This document shows positions 18,098 through 27,306 of a stretch of DNA of 64,000 bases, piece after piece. This DNA comes from Streptomyces sp. NRRL F-5126 (GTDB lineage Bacteria > Actinomycetota > Actinomycetes > Streptomycetales > Streptomycetaceae), in NCBI RefSeq assembly GCF_000721265.1, contig NZ_JOFZ01000001.1, positions 372,001 through 436,000 on the forward strand. The letters run 5' to 3'. A program made the position numbers and the translations under genes. The notes under the pieces are model-generated. The model was given only the letters and a program-made list of their open reading frames with translations, made no database searches and had not been told where the DNA came from. How positions within the stretch are numbered: position 1 is the first letter of the stretch; the number at the start of each line of letters is the position of its first letter.

Positions 18098-19036
18098 TCA
18101 GGCGGTGAGTACGCCGTTGAGGAACGGTTCCGTCGCCGCGCGCCAGGCCGCCGGGTCCGCGTAGTGCACCAGGTGGCCCGCGTCGGGGATCTCCGCGTAC
18201 GCGCCGTGCGGCAGCACCCGCACCATCTCCATCGCCTCCGCCCGCCCCAGCTCCCCGTCGATCCCGCGCACCACCAGCGTCGGGCAGCGGACCTGCGCCA
18301 GCTCCTCCCAGTGCGCGTCGAGCACCCACGCCTCGCGCGTGCGCAGCATCTGGCGGCGGGAGAAGACCGGCCGCCAGCCGTCGTCGGCGCGCCGCAGCAT
18401 GTCCGCGTGGAAGTCCCCGCGCGCCGGGACCCGGACGCCCCCCAGCCATGCGTCCTCCTCGGCGAACCAGCGTCGGGCCGCGCCGAGCGAGGGGAACGGC
18501 AGCGGCCAGCTGCTGAACCAGTCCTCCCACTCCCGCTGCGACGCCGCGCCGAGCGCGGACGCCCGCATGTCGAAGACGACCAGGGCGCGCACGAGATCCG
18601 GCCGCCTCGCGGCCAGCTGCCAGGCCGTCAGCGCGCCCATCGCGTGGCCGATCAGCGTGACCGGCGCAAGCCCGAGCGCCTCGATCACGGCCTCGGCGTC
18701 CGCCACGTACGCCTCGCGCGTCAGCAGGCCGTCCGCCGGGCGCTCGCTCTCGCCGTGCCCGCGCTGGTCGAAGGCGACCACGCGGTGCCCCTCGGCCAGC
18801 CAGCGCGCCGTGCCCGACCAGTGGGACGCGCGCCCCATCAGCCCGTGGAGCAGCAGCACGCCCGACTCACCGGCGGCGGGGGCGGCGGGGGCGGCGGGGG
18901 CTCCCACGCCGCCCGCACCGTCAACGCCGCCCCCGCGGCCGCTTCCGCACCCGTACTCCCAGGCTGCGAGACGTAGGCCATCGGCGCCCGTCACTTCGGT
19001 CCGCCGTACCGCGTGCTGCGCGTACTGCTCCGGCAT
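18098..19036 (-). CDS. Alpha/beta hydrolase fold protein lacking the nucleophile serine
   Basis: 312 residues of the alpha/beta hydrolase superfamily: oxyanion-hole region LLLHGLMGRASHW, VVAFDQRGHGES, the elbow LIGHAMGALTAW, and late acid/base residues in VRGIDGELG and DAGHLVHYADP. The elbow is G-H-A-M-G rather than G-x-S-x-G, so the catalytic Ser is Ala in the sequence given. A Gly/Ala/Pro linker encoded by a GCGGGGGCG simple repeat (18880-18905) sits before the core. AAGGGGG precedes ATG 19036. The gene may be non-hydrolytic or use another residue. Confidence 0.83.
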   Translation of the reverse strand: MPEQYAQHAVRRTEVTGADGLRLAAWEYGCGSGRGGGVDGAGGVGAPAAPAAPAAGESGVLLLHGLMGRASHWSGTARWLAEGHRVVAFDQRGHGESERPADGLLTREAYVADAEAVIEALGLAPVTLIGHAMGALTAWQLAARRPDLVRALVVFDMRASALGAASQREWEDWFSSWPLPFPSLGAARRWFAEEDAWLGGVRVPARGDFHADMLRRADDGWRPVFSRRQMLRTREAWVLDAHWEELAQVRCPTLVVRGIDGELGRAEAMEMVRVLPHGAYAEIPDAGHLVHYADPAAWRAATEPFLNGVLTA

Positions 19037-19307
19037 GCGACCTGGCACCCCCTTCGGTTCTGCGTGTCTTCGGTCTGTTCGGCCTGCTCGGCCTCGCCTG
19101 CCGTCTGCCTGGTCGAAGCAGTCGGAGCGATGGGAGGGATCGGAGGAATCGGTTCTGTGGCGTCGGCCGGCCGGTCCTGAGGTGGTCGGGATCAGGTACG
19201 GAGCGCCGTTCGGTGGGCATTCGCGGCTTTCGCCCCCGCCGTGTGCGTGGCACTGCCACACTCATCGCGGACGCGGTCGAACCTCTGTTGGTTCTGGCCC
19301 GATCTTA

Positions 19308-19323
19308 TCGAACTCGTATTCGA
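19308..19323. promoter_or_regulatory. LexA (SOS) box-like palindrome
   Basis: TCGAACTCGTATTCGA differs by one base from the actinobacterial SOS-box pattern TCGAAC-N4-GTTCGA. It lies about 270 bases upstream of the hydrolase start. Which transcript it would control is unclear. Confidence 0.4.
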
Positions 19324-19490
19324 ACACGCGCGTCTCGCACGGAACATCGCTCATTCGAGTGACCACCTCACAGGGTTGACCGTCGGACGCCTGGGGAGAT
19401 CTTTGACCGGGAGGCGGACCGCTCGGGGATGACGGTCCGAGGGGATTGACCCTGGGAGCTCGGGGCTCCGGGTCAGCAAAGGGGAGGACG

Positions 19491-19518
19491 GGCCCCGGTG
19501 CCGCTCAGCACCGGGGCC
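19491..19518 (-). terminator. Terminator hairpin downstream of dmdR1
   Basis: A perfect 11-bp stem, GGCCCCGGTGC / GCACCGGGGCC, with a 6-base loop lies about 160 bases beyond the dmdR1 stop, read leftward. Confidence 0.65.
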
Positions 19519-19680
19519 TCCACTCTGTTCACGGCCCTCTTGGTGGGCCGGCGCGCGGCACGACCCGCCGGCGGCCGCCCACGCGGCCCGCCGCCGGCGC
19601 CGTCGCCGATAGGCCCCACACGCCCCCACCCCCCACCGCACCAGCCCCCTGTTCGCCCGGCCCGCTCAGGCCGGACGGGA

Positions 19681-20373
19681 TCAGCGCTTGGCCACGAACA
19701 CGTGCGAGGCGACCTCGGCCCCCAGCTCGGCCGCCTCCCCGCTACTGCCGACGAGCACGCCCGCCGGCGACTCCGTCACGCTCACCACGGACCCGGGCTG
19801 CACGCCCGCGCGCCGCAGCGTGTACATGAGCTGCGCGTCCGTCTGGATCGGCTCCCCGATCCGCCGCACGATGACGGTCTTGCCGTCCCCGCCCGCGTCG
19901 AGATCCGCGAGGCTGACAAGCCCCGCGTCCAGGAACGGATCCACCTCGGACGCCTCGCCCAGCTCGTCGAGGCCCGGGATCGGGTTGCCGTACGGCGATT
20001 CCGTCGGATGCCGCAGCAAGTCGAGCACACGGCGCTCGACGGCCTCGCTCATCACGTGTTCCCACCGGCAGGCCTCCGCGTGCACCTGCTCCCACTCCAG
20101 GCCGATCACGTCCACGAGCAGGCATTCCGCGAGCCGGTGCTTGCGCATGACGCGCGTGGCGAGCATGCGGCCCTCGTCCGTCAGCTCAAGGTGGCGGTCG
20201 CCCGCGACCTGCACCAGGCCGTCGCGCTCCATCCGCGCCACCGTCTGGCTGACCGTCGGGCCGCTCTGATCGAGCCGCTCGGCGATGCGGGCGCGCATGG
20301 GGACAACGCCTTCCTCTTCCAGTTCGAGGATGGTGCGGAGATACATCTCCGTGGTGTCGATCAGTCCGGACAT
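19681..20373 (-). CDS. dmdR1: DtxR/IdeR-family iron-dependent repressor DmdR1
   Basis: 230 residues, the length of DmdR1-type regulators. The N-terminal winged helix (MSGLIDTTEMYLRTILELEEEG as residues 1-22, then RLDQSGPTVSQTVARMERDGL) is followed by the metal-binding dimerisation domain (HRLAECLLVDVIG, EWEQVHAEACRWEHVMSEAVE) and a C-terminal SH3-like/FeoA-like domain. With Fe(II) bound it represses siderophore synthesis and uptake genes through 19-bp iron boxes; one such box is present at 61837-61855 in this window. AAGGGG precedes ATG 20373. In S. coelicolor an antiparallel gene, adm, is described on the opposite strand of dmdR1. Long frames exist on that strand here too (see findings). Confidence 0.95.
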   Translation of the reverse strand: MSGLIDTTEMYLRTILELEEEGVVPMRARIAERLDQSGPTVSQTVARMERDGLVQVAGDRHLELTDEGRMLATRVMRKHRLAECLLVDVIGLEWEQVHAEACRWEHVMSEAVERRVLDLLRHPTESPYGNPIPGLDELGEASEVDPFLDAGLVSLADLDAGGDGKTVIVRRIGEPIQTDAQLMYTLRRAGVQPGSVVSVTESPAGVLVGSSGEAAELGAEVASHVFVAKR

Positions 20374-20488
20374 ACGTGCCCCTTGTGGATTCGTTGCGGC
20401 CCTGCCCTCAATTCTGACGCATCCCACCGACAACCGTGCCGTGTCGTCGAACCCGCGAGCACATGACCGACGGAAAGCGACCGACCGC

Positions 20489-22073
<1,585 letters not shown>

Positions 22074-22085
22074 TGGCCCCGGCAA

Positions 22086-22114
22086 ACTACAAGCCACGAC
22101 ATGGGCCCGTCCAA
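22086..22114 (-). promoter_or_regulatory. Promoter of leader and FAD monooxygenase
   Basis: Read leftward: TTGGAC (22114-22109), a 17-base spacer, TGTAGT (22091-22086). The predicted start is about 35 bases before the leader ATG. Confidence 0.6.
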
Positions 22115-22182
22115 TCCTTTTTCGCTGCGCTGTACGCGCGCGGAGGCCGCCGTACGCGGACGTACGACGGCCTCGGCGATCG

Positions 22183-22365
22183 TCAGTCGCGCACGAGCAC
22201 GACGAACCTCTCCCACGCGGCGGGCTCGACGGTCAGTATCGGCCCGCTCGTCCGCTTCGAGTCACGCACGTGCACGGCGGAGGCGGTGTCGCAGGCGGCG
22301 ACCTCGACGCATTCGCCGCCCTCGCTACCGCTGTAGCTGCTCTTGAACCAGGCCAGCTCGGTCAT
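22183..22365 (-). CDS. DUF397 domain protein
   Basis: 60 residues matching the DUF397 pattern WFKSSYSGSEGGECVEVA...VRDSKRTSGPIL. In Streptomyces such proteins are encoded beside XRE/DUF5753 regulators and RsbW-like ATPases (whiJ-type loci) and are thought to modulate the regulator. It overlaps the upstream XRE gene by 4 bases, so it is translationally coupled to it. Confidence 0.92.
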   Translation of the reverse strand: MTELAWFKSSYSGSEGGECVEVAACDTASAVHVRDSKRTSGPILTVEPAAWERFVVLVRD

Positions 22366-23216
22366 GTCACTCCCAGGAGTCCCTCGATGTGGGCCAGCGA
22401 CTCACGCGGGGTGAGTGCCTGCGCTCGGAGAATCCCGTACCGCGACCCGAGCTCGTGGACCTTCACGTGGTCACTGTAGAGACGACTGTCCCCCTGCGCC
22501 TCGGCGTACGCCAGTCGGCGACCCGAATCCGTGTCGATCATAGTGAACGCACCGTCCAGGCCCGCATGGTCCTCCCGGTCGGTCGGCATGACCTGGACAT
22601 CGACGTTGCGATGGTGCGCAAGGAGAAGGATCTGCTCCAACTGGCCGCGCAACACAGTCTGTCCACCGATCGGCCGGTGCAGCACCGCCTCCTCGATCAG
22701 GAAGCTGAGCAGCGGAGGCTGGCGCCGGGAGTAGATCTCCTGGCGAGCCAGACGCGCCATGACCCGCTGCTCGATCATCTCGTCGCCGAGGACCGGACGG
22801 CGCATCTGTAGGACTGCCCGCGCGTACTCCTCGGTCTGGAGCAGACCAGGCACAGCCTGAACCGCATACGCGCATAGGCCTACGGCCTTGGCCTCAAGCA
22901 CGGCCATGTCCCGGAAGAACGCCGGGTACTGGGCCTTGGCGACCTCCTCCTTCATCGCCTTGAGGAGGCCGCCCGCGTCCAGGACCTCGTCCGCCTTGTC
23001 AATCGCGTGCGGCGACGGAATGCGGCGCCCCTGCTCGAACGACGCGATGCTGGAGGGCGAGTAGCCGACGAGCTTGCCGAACGCGTCGCGTTCGAGGCCC
23101 GCGCGTTGCCTTAACAGCTTCAGTTGCCGCCCGAAGGCGCTGACGACACCACCCGCCTCTCCACCGTCCGGCGTCGTGAAGTCCTCCATCACGGCGTCTC
23201 GTTCATCGGTGTCCAC
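22362..23216 (-). CDS. XRE-family regulator with DUF5753 (WhiJ-like)
   Basis: 284 residues. An N-terminal helix-turn-helix (FGRQLKLLRQRAGLERDAFG, GYSPSSIASFEQGRRIP) is followed by the DUF5753 domain (AVQAVPGLLQTEEYARAVL, PLLSFLIEEAVLHRPIGG). Such regulators work with the DUF397 partner and often an anti-sigma-like ATPase in control of development or secondary metabolism. The ATPase gene stands divergently at 23282, completing the module. The start could be at 23216 or at the ATG of MEDFTTPDG nine codons later. Confidence 0.92.
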   Translation of the reverse strand: MDTDERDAVMEDFTTPDGGEAGGVVSAFGRQLKLLRQRAGLERDAFGKLVGYSPSSIASFEQGRRIPSPHAIDKADEVLDAGGLLKAMKEEVAKAQYPAFFRDMAVLEAKAVGLCAYAVQAVPGLLQTEEYARAVLQMRRPVLGDEMIEQRVMARLARQEIYSRRQPPLLSFLIEEAVLHRPIGGQTVLRGQLEQILLLAHHRNVDVQVMPTDREDHAGLDGAFTMIDTDSGRRLAYAEAQGDSRLYSDHVKVHELGSRYGILRAQALTPRESLAHIEGLLGVT

Positions 23217-23281
23217 ACCCGTCCCCTTAGCTCACTCGGCGTGCCTCGTACCCGTGCCGCACACACACCTACAAGGCCACC

Positions 23282-23821
23282 ATGTCCGTGCGTCACCACT
23301 GGTCACGCTACGCCACCAACGAGACCGTGGTCGGCGTGATGGAGGAAATCGTGAAGATCGAGGAGCCGGTGGTGGAACGCGAGTTCGGCATGAGGTTCAG
23401 CTCGACTCCCCGAGGCGCCCGGCTGGCGCGGCGGCTGACCGCCCACCGGCTCAACGCCTGGGGCCTGCCCTACGACTCGACGGCGAACGAGACCGCACTC
23501 GCGATCGTGGCCGAGCTCGGCGCGAACGCCGTGCAGCACGGGCGGGTGGCCGGGCGGGACTTCCACCTGCTGCTGCGGCTGGCGGGCAACACCGTACGCG
23601 TCGAGGTAACCGACACCCGGCCGGAACGCGAGCCGGAGCGACGCATCCCGGCGTCGGACGCGCCGCTCGCGGAGTCGGGGCGCGGGCTCACGATCGTGGA
23701 CTGCCTGGCGGATACGTGGGGCTGGTATCCGCGTCGGCACGGTCCGGGCAAGACGGTGTGGGCGCAGTACGTGCACACTGCACTGCGAACGTCAGAATGC
23801 CATCACCGGGCGATGTCGTAG
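23282..23821 (+). CDS. ATP-binding protein (RsbW-like histidine-kinase-type ATPase)
   Basis: 179 residues with a GHKL ATPase fold: N-box AIVAELGANAVQHG, G1-like VEVTDTRP, and GRGLTIVDCLADTWGW. The family includes anti-sigma factor kinases. No kinase or receiver domain is attached. It forms a whiJ-type module with the divergent XRE and DUF397 genes. Its 3' end overlaps the convergent reductase gene by 19 bases. Confidence 0.85.
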   Translation: MSVRHHWSRYATNETVVGVMEEIVKIEEPVVEREFGMRFSSTPRGARLARRLTAHRLNAWGLPYDSTANETALAIVAELGANAVQHGRVAGRDFHLLLRLAGNTVRVEVTDTRPEREPERRIPASDAPLAESGRGLTIVDCLADTWGWYPRRHGPGKTVWAQYVHTALRTSECHHRAMS

Positions 23822-24420
23822 GTCAGGTGCGTCGCGGTCGACGTCGGGACCACGCTCCGCTGCACGAGCCTGCGTTGCACTCCGGCGGTGGACAGTGGCG
23901 TCCCGGCGCCCAGCACGACGGGCGCGAGGTGCAGCGTCAACACGTCGACCAGCCCGGCGGCGAGGGCGGAGCCGACCGTGGCGCCGCCGCCCATGAGGAC
24001 GACGTCGAGCTCCTTGTCGCTGTCGGACGACGCAGCCTCGGCACGCTCGCGCGCGGCGGCGACGGCGTCGGGCAGGCCGGTGGTGACGAACGTCCAGTCC
24101 AGGCCGCTTGTCCGCACCGACTCCGGCGGCGAGCTCGTCACGACGACGAACGCGGGCTTGCCGACCTCGCCGGCGCCGTACCCGGTCGTGTCGTCCCAGC
24201 CCTTCGGCCCGTCGACGATGTCGAAGAGACGCCGTCCGAGGATGACGGCGCCGGAGCGGGCGGTCCCCTCGCGCAGGATGCGGCGGTCGTCGGGGTCGTC
24301 GGAGAACGCCCACGTGTGCAGGGCCTCACCGCCGGTGCCCAGACCGTTGTCGAGGCCGGGATCGGGGCCGGTGACGAAGCCGTCGAGAGAGACCGAGATG
24401 TCAGCGATGATGCGAGTCAT
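23803..24420 (-). CDS. Dihydrofolate reductase-fold (RibD C-terminal-like) protein
   Basis: 205 residues with the RibD_C/DHFR-like pattern: MTRIIADISVSLDGFVTGPD at the start, GAVILGRRLFDIVDGPKGWD, and VVLMGGGATVGSALAAGLVDVL. Probably an NADPH-dependent reductase of unknown substrate; stand-alone copies are frequent in actinomycetes. It converges with the ATPase gene, overlapping it by 19 bases. No clear ribosome-binding site before ATG 24420. Confidence 0.87.
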   Translation of the reverse strand: MTRIIADISVSLDGFVTGPDPGLDNGLGTGGEALHTWAFSDDPDDRRILREGTARSGAVILGRRLFDIVDGPKGWDDTTGYGAGEVGKPAFVVVTSSPPESVRTSGLDWTFVTTGLPDAVAAARERAEAASSDSDKELDVVLMGGGATVGSALAAGLVDVLTLHLAPVVLGAGTPLSTAGVQRRLVQRSVVPTSTATHLTYDIAR

Positions 24421-24513
24421 ACCAGGGCAGACCCGATCGGCCGCCCGAATTCATCGCCTCGCGACGGGTTCCACCGCCAGTCCGCCCGCCGGGAGATCCG
24501 AGACGGCCCCGGA

Positions 24514-25425
24514 TCAGGCGTTGGCGTTGCGGAGAGAGGCGGCCTGGTTCTGCAGGGCCGTCACCATCGCCTGCGCCTGGGTGGAAGGACGGGGCTGGGT
24601 CACGGCGACCGTCGCGCGCCCGGCCCAGGAGCTGTCGGTGACGGCCACGGCACGTACGCCTGTCGGCAGGGCCGGTAGGGCCACGTCCGGGATGACAGTG
24701 ATGCCCAGGCCGGCCGCGACCAGGCCGAGGCGGGTCGACCAGCTGCGCGCGGTGTGGGCGATGCGGGGATCCGGCAGGGTCGGCCAGGCTCCGAACTGCG
24801 GCTCGCCCGCGGCGCCGTCCCCGGCGATCCAGTGCTCCTGGGCGAGATCGGGCACGGTGATGCCGACGTGGCCGGCGAACCGGTGCGTGTCCGGGACAGC
24901 CACCAGAAGATCGCCCTGGAGCACTGTGGTCTGCCGCAGTTCGCTCAGGTCGTAGTCCGGCAGGCCGTGGCCGACCCCGATGACCGCCGCGTCCAGCCGG
25001 CCGAGCCGCAGCCGCCGGAGCAGGGCGGGCGTCGAGGCCTCCGAAAGGATCACAGCGAGCCCCGGATGATCGGCCACCACCTGTGCCATCGCCCGCGGGA
25101 CCAACGCCATGGCGGCCGTGGGGTAGGCACCGACAGTGAGGCGGCCTGCGAGCCGGTCACGCAGACCGGCGAGCTCCATCTCGGTCGCCGCGACGTCGGC
25201 GAGGATCTCCGTCGCACGGCGGATCAGCACCTGGCCCGCCGGGGTGAGTGCCACGCCTCTGCGCCGGCGGTCGAAGACCGGTGCACCTGCCGCCGCCTCC
25301 ATGGCGGCGACCTGGCGGGAGACGGCCGACTGCGTGTAGCCGAGCATCTCGGCGGCCCGAGTGAACGATCCCGTGGCCGCGACCTGCTGAACGACGCGGA
25401 GGCCCGCAAGGGTGAACTCAGCCAT
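24514..25425 (-). CDS. LysR-family transcriptional regulator
   Basis: 303 residues. The N-terminal winged helix (AGLRVVQQVAATGSFTRAAE, YTQSAVSRQVAAMEAAAG) is followed by a periplasmic-binding-type effector domain. The start is set at the ATG of MAEFTLAG. An ATG 10 codons upstream is possible but lies in the divergent promoter region. It is divergent from the SnoaL-like gene at 25513, the classic arrangement for a LysR regulator and its target. The 87-base gap contains CATGCATGTTTGTCATGG, a possible operator. Confidence 0.9.
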   Translation of the reverse strand: MAEFTLAGLRVVQQVAATGSFTRAAEMLGYTQSAVSRQVAAMEAAAGAPVFDRRRRGVALTPAGQVLIRRATEILADVAATEMELAGLRDRLAGRLTVGAYPTAAMALVPRAMAQVVADHPGLAVILSEASTPALLRRLRLGRLDAAVIGVGHGLPDYDLSELRQTTVLQGDLLVAVPDTHRFAGHVGITVPDLAQEHWIAGDGAAGEPQFGAWPTLPDPRIAHTARSWSTRLGLVAAGLGITVIPDVALPALPTGVRAVAVTDSSWAGRATVAVTQPRPSTQAQAMVTALQNQAASLRNANA

Positions 25426-25512
25426 GACCGCGAACCTACCATGCATGTTTGTCATGGAAACCGTGCGGAATCATCGTTGGACCGCATGGCTGGAGGCGGG
25501 CAGGCTGGAGAC

Positions 25513-25959
25513 ATGACACAGCGATTCACGCGAAACGAGCTCGTAGCACGACTGATCCGTGCGGGTGAGCTGGAGGTGTCGGGCGAGGACCCGGCCGAGA
25601 CCGCGACGTACTTCGACACGGAGAAGTTCCGCTTCCACGGGCCTGACGGCTTCGAGAGCGACTTCGCCGGGCTCACCGCCTACTTCGACTCCGTGCGCGA
25701 GGCCTTCGACGACCGGGCGATCCGGCGCGGCATCGTGGTGGCCGAAGGTGACCACCTGGCTTGCCAGACATGGATCGAAGGCACCTTCGTCCGCGAGTTC
25801 ACCCAGTCGCCGGCCGGCCCGCTGCCGCCCAACGGCAAACGCATCGTGTTCGACCTGATCAACATCTTCCGGTTCGACGACCGTGGACGCCTCGTCGAGG
25901 AGTGGGTACGCACGGACAACCGCGGCCTGCTGCGCCGGCTGGGCGCCGAAGGAAGCTAG
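25513..25959 (+). CDS. SnoaL/NTF2-like protein
   Basis: 148 residues with the NTF2/SnoaL-like fold signature: an N-terminal helix, FHGPDGFESDFAGLTAYFDSV, EGDHLACQTWIEGTF, and FDLINIFRFDDRGRLVEEW. Such proteins are cyclases, isomerases or ligand binders. GGAG precedes ATG 25513. Probably under control of the divergent LysR gene. Its stop overlaps the convergent dehydrogenase gene by 4 bases. Confidence 0.82.
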   Translation: MTQRFTRNELVARLIRAGELEVSGEDPAETATYFDTEKFRFHGPDGFESDFAGLTAYFDSVREAFDDRAIRRGIVVAEGDHLACQTWIEGTFVREFTQSPAGPLPPNGKRIVFDLINIFRFDDRGRLVEEWVRTDNRGLLRRLGAEGS

Positions 25960-27077
25960 CCGGGCGGCCGCCAGGGCGGCTTGGTTGCGCCGCCTGCGCA
26001 CCCCGTTGCGGGTGTCGCCACCGGCACGCCATCGGGGCGCCCGGCGAGCAGGGCTGCCATGTGGTCCGCGCAGCGGATCGCCGCCTCGGCCATGGCGGTG
26101 CGGGTCACTCCGGCGATGTGCGGTGTGAGCAGTGCGCCGGGGACGCCGAACAACGGCGAGGCGAAGGCCGCGTGCTCGTGGCCGAAGGTGTCGACGGCGG
26201 CGGCTGCCGGCGGGTGCGCCGGGTCGCGGAGCGCGTCGGCCAGCGCCTGCTCGTCGACGATCCCGCCGCGCGCGGTATTCAGCAGGACGGCGCCCCTGCG
26301 CATGCTCGCCAGTTCCATTCGGCCGATCAGGCCACGGGTGGTGTCTGTGAGTGGCAGGTGCAGTGACACCACGTCGCTGGTGGACAGGAGGTCGTGCAGG
26401 GTGTCCGCGCGGCGGATCGGCGTCGGTACCGGATTGCGCGAGAAGTACTGGACGGCCATGCCCAGCGCGGTCGCGCGCGCGGCCAGTGCCCGTCCGATCC
26501 GGCCGAGGCCCACGACGCCCAGGGTCAGCTCTGCGAGTTGCGGCGGGGGAACGGTCGGTGTGCCCCAACGCCCCTGATGTGCGGCACCGTTGTGGGTGGC
26601 CAGGTCGCGGGTCAGGGCGAGGAGCTGAGCCAGGGCGAATTCGGCCACGGCGTCGGCGTTGGAGCCCGGTGTGTGCGTGACGGTCACACTGTGGCGGGCT
26701 GCGGCGGCCAGGTCGACGTGGTCGGTGCCCGCGCCTGCCCGGCCGATCACGCGGAGCGGGTGTGCCAGCACGGGGTCGGTGGCGGCGGCGATGAGCCCGG
26801 CGCGAAGAGGCGCACCCGCGCGGGACTTGACCGCGTCGTAGCCGCGCCCGTCGCGCACGAACTCGGCGGTCGTGGCCCGCTCGTCGAAGAGGTCGAAGTC
26901 CACGAGATCGACCCGGCCCGCCCACTTGGCCCGTGTGTCAGCCGAGTCGGTGATGCGCCGGAGGTTCAGTGTGACGTCCAGGCCGTGCCCGAGGAGGCGC
27001 TCCAGCTCACGGCCGAGGAGGTCCCCGGGCGCGGCGTCCAGCAACAGCACGCGCGCTTGCGCCCGTCGCTCCCCCAT
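25956..27077 (-). CDS. D-isomer-specific 2-hydroxyacid dehydrogenase family protein
   Basis: 373 residues. The NAD-binding motif LGVVGLGRIGRALAARA is present. The catalytic Arg lies in RAGAGTDHVD, the Glu-containing loop follows VLLNTARGGIVDEQAL, and the His is in LLTPHIAGVTRT. The family reduces 2-keto acids or oxidises 2-hydroxy acids (phosphoglycerate dehydrogenase-like). GGGGGG lies about 8 bases before ATG 27077. The region coding its C-terminal 50 residues is duplicated as a decayed fragment at 29228-29376. Confidence 0.88.
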   Translation of the reverse strand: MGERRAQARVLLLDAAPGDLLGRELERLLGHGLDVTLNLRRITDSADTRAKWAGRVDLVDFDLFDERATTAEFVRDGRGYDAVKSRAGAPLRAGLIAAATDPVLAHPLRVIGRAGAGTDHVDLAAAARHSVTVTHTPGSNADAVAEFALAQLLALTRDLATHNGAAHQGRWGTPTVPPPQLAELTLGVVGLGRIGRALAARATALGMAVQYFSRNPVPTPIRRADTLHDLLSTSDVVSLHLPLTDTTRGLIGRMELASMRRGAVLLNTARGGIVDEQALADALRDPAHPPAAAAVDTFGHEHAAFASPLFGVPGALLTPHIAGVTRTAMAEAAIRCADHMAALLAGRPDGVPVATPATGCAGGATKPPWRPPG

Positions 27078-27130
27078 GCGCGTACGCCCCCCGTTTCGGT
27101 CCGCCAGCCTCGCAGCAGGACTTTATTGGG

Positions 27131-27160
27131 TTGAAGGGATGAAGTGCAGTGCGGTAGCTT
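27131..27160 (+). promoter_or_regulatory. Promoter of leader copy B and the hydrolase gene
   Basis: TTGAAG (27131-27136), an 18-base spacer, TAGCTT (27155-27160). Transcription would begin about 30 bases before the leader ATG at 27198. Confidence 0.6.
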
Positions 27161-27197
27161 CCAGTCGACCGTGACACCGCCCGAGGAGGTGAGACCC

Positions 27198-27257
27198 ATG
27201 AACGCTGTATCGACGTGGGTGCTCCCCGTTCCCGTCACGGCCTGGCGACTGACATAG
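27198..27257 (+). CDS. Leader peptide (19 residues) of the hydrolase gene
   Basis: Encodes [19 protein letters not shown] after a strong GAGGAGGT site. It is nearly identical to the leader at 21987-22046. The TAG at 27255 lies inside the loop of hairpin 1 (27241-27268). Confidence 0.8.
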   Translation: MNAVSTWVLPVPVTAWRLT

Positions 27258-27293
27258 GCGTCGCCGGGAGCGCCTGACAACACGGCACTCCCG
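27241..27293 (+). promoter_or_regulatory. Mutually exclusive leader hairpins (attenuator-like)
   Basis: Hairpin 1 pairs CCTGGCGAC (27241-27249) with GTCGCCGGG (27260-27268), one T-G wobble. Hairpin 2 pairs CGGGAGCGCC (27265-27274) with GGCACTCCCG (27284-27293), one C-A mismatch and a 9-base loop. The two share bases 27265-27268, so only one can form. Hairpin 2 ends on the first base of the GAAAGG ribosome-binding site (27293-27298) of the hydrolase ATG at 27307. The same structures exist in copy A. No U tract follows, so control of translation or of Rho access is more likely than intrinsic termination. Confidence 0.7.
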
Positions 27294-27306
27294 AAAGGCA
27301 ACACCT

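Larger units (their letters stand above)
19037..19680. other. Gene-poor interval between the hydrolase and dmdR1
   Basis: About 640 bases. It contains the likely hydrolase promoter, a LexA-like palindrome (19308-19323), and the dmdR1 terminator hairpin (19491-19518). A 114-codon leftward frame from 19265 exists but overlaps the hydrolase start and lacks strong third-position bias; I do not call it. Confidence 0.5.
27171..27300 (+). repeat. 130-bp leader repeat, copy B
   Basis: 127 of 130 bases identical, in inverted orientation, to 21944-22073. The three differences fall in leader codon 3 and in the loop of hairpin 1 (27252 and 27259), leaving both stems intact. Confidence 0.95.

Noticed and set aside
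18880..18905. GCGGGGGCG simple repeat as a mobile-element or CRISPR trace
   Set aside because: It is an in-frame Ala/Pro/Gly linker within the hydrolase gene.
18921..19265. A 114-codon leftward frame near a LexA-like box
   Set aside because: It overlaps the hydrolase gene in another frame and lacks consistent GC bias at third positions; possible but unsupported.
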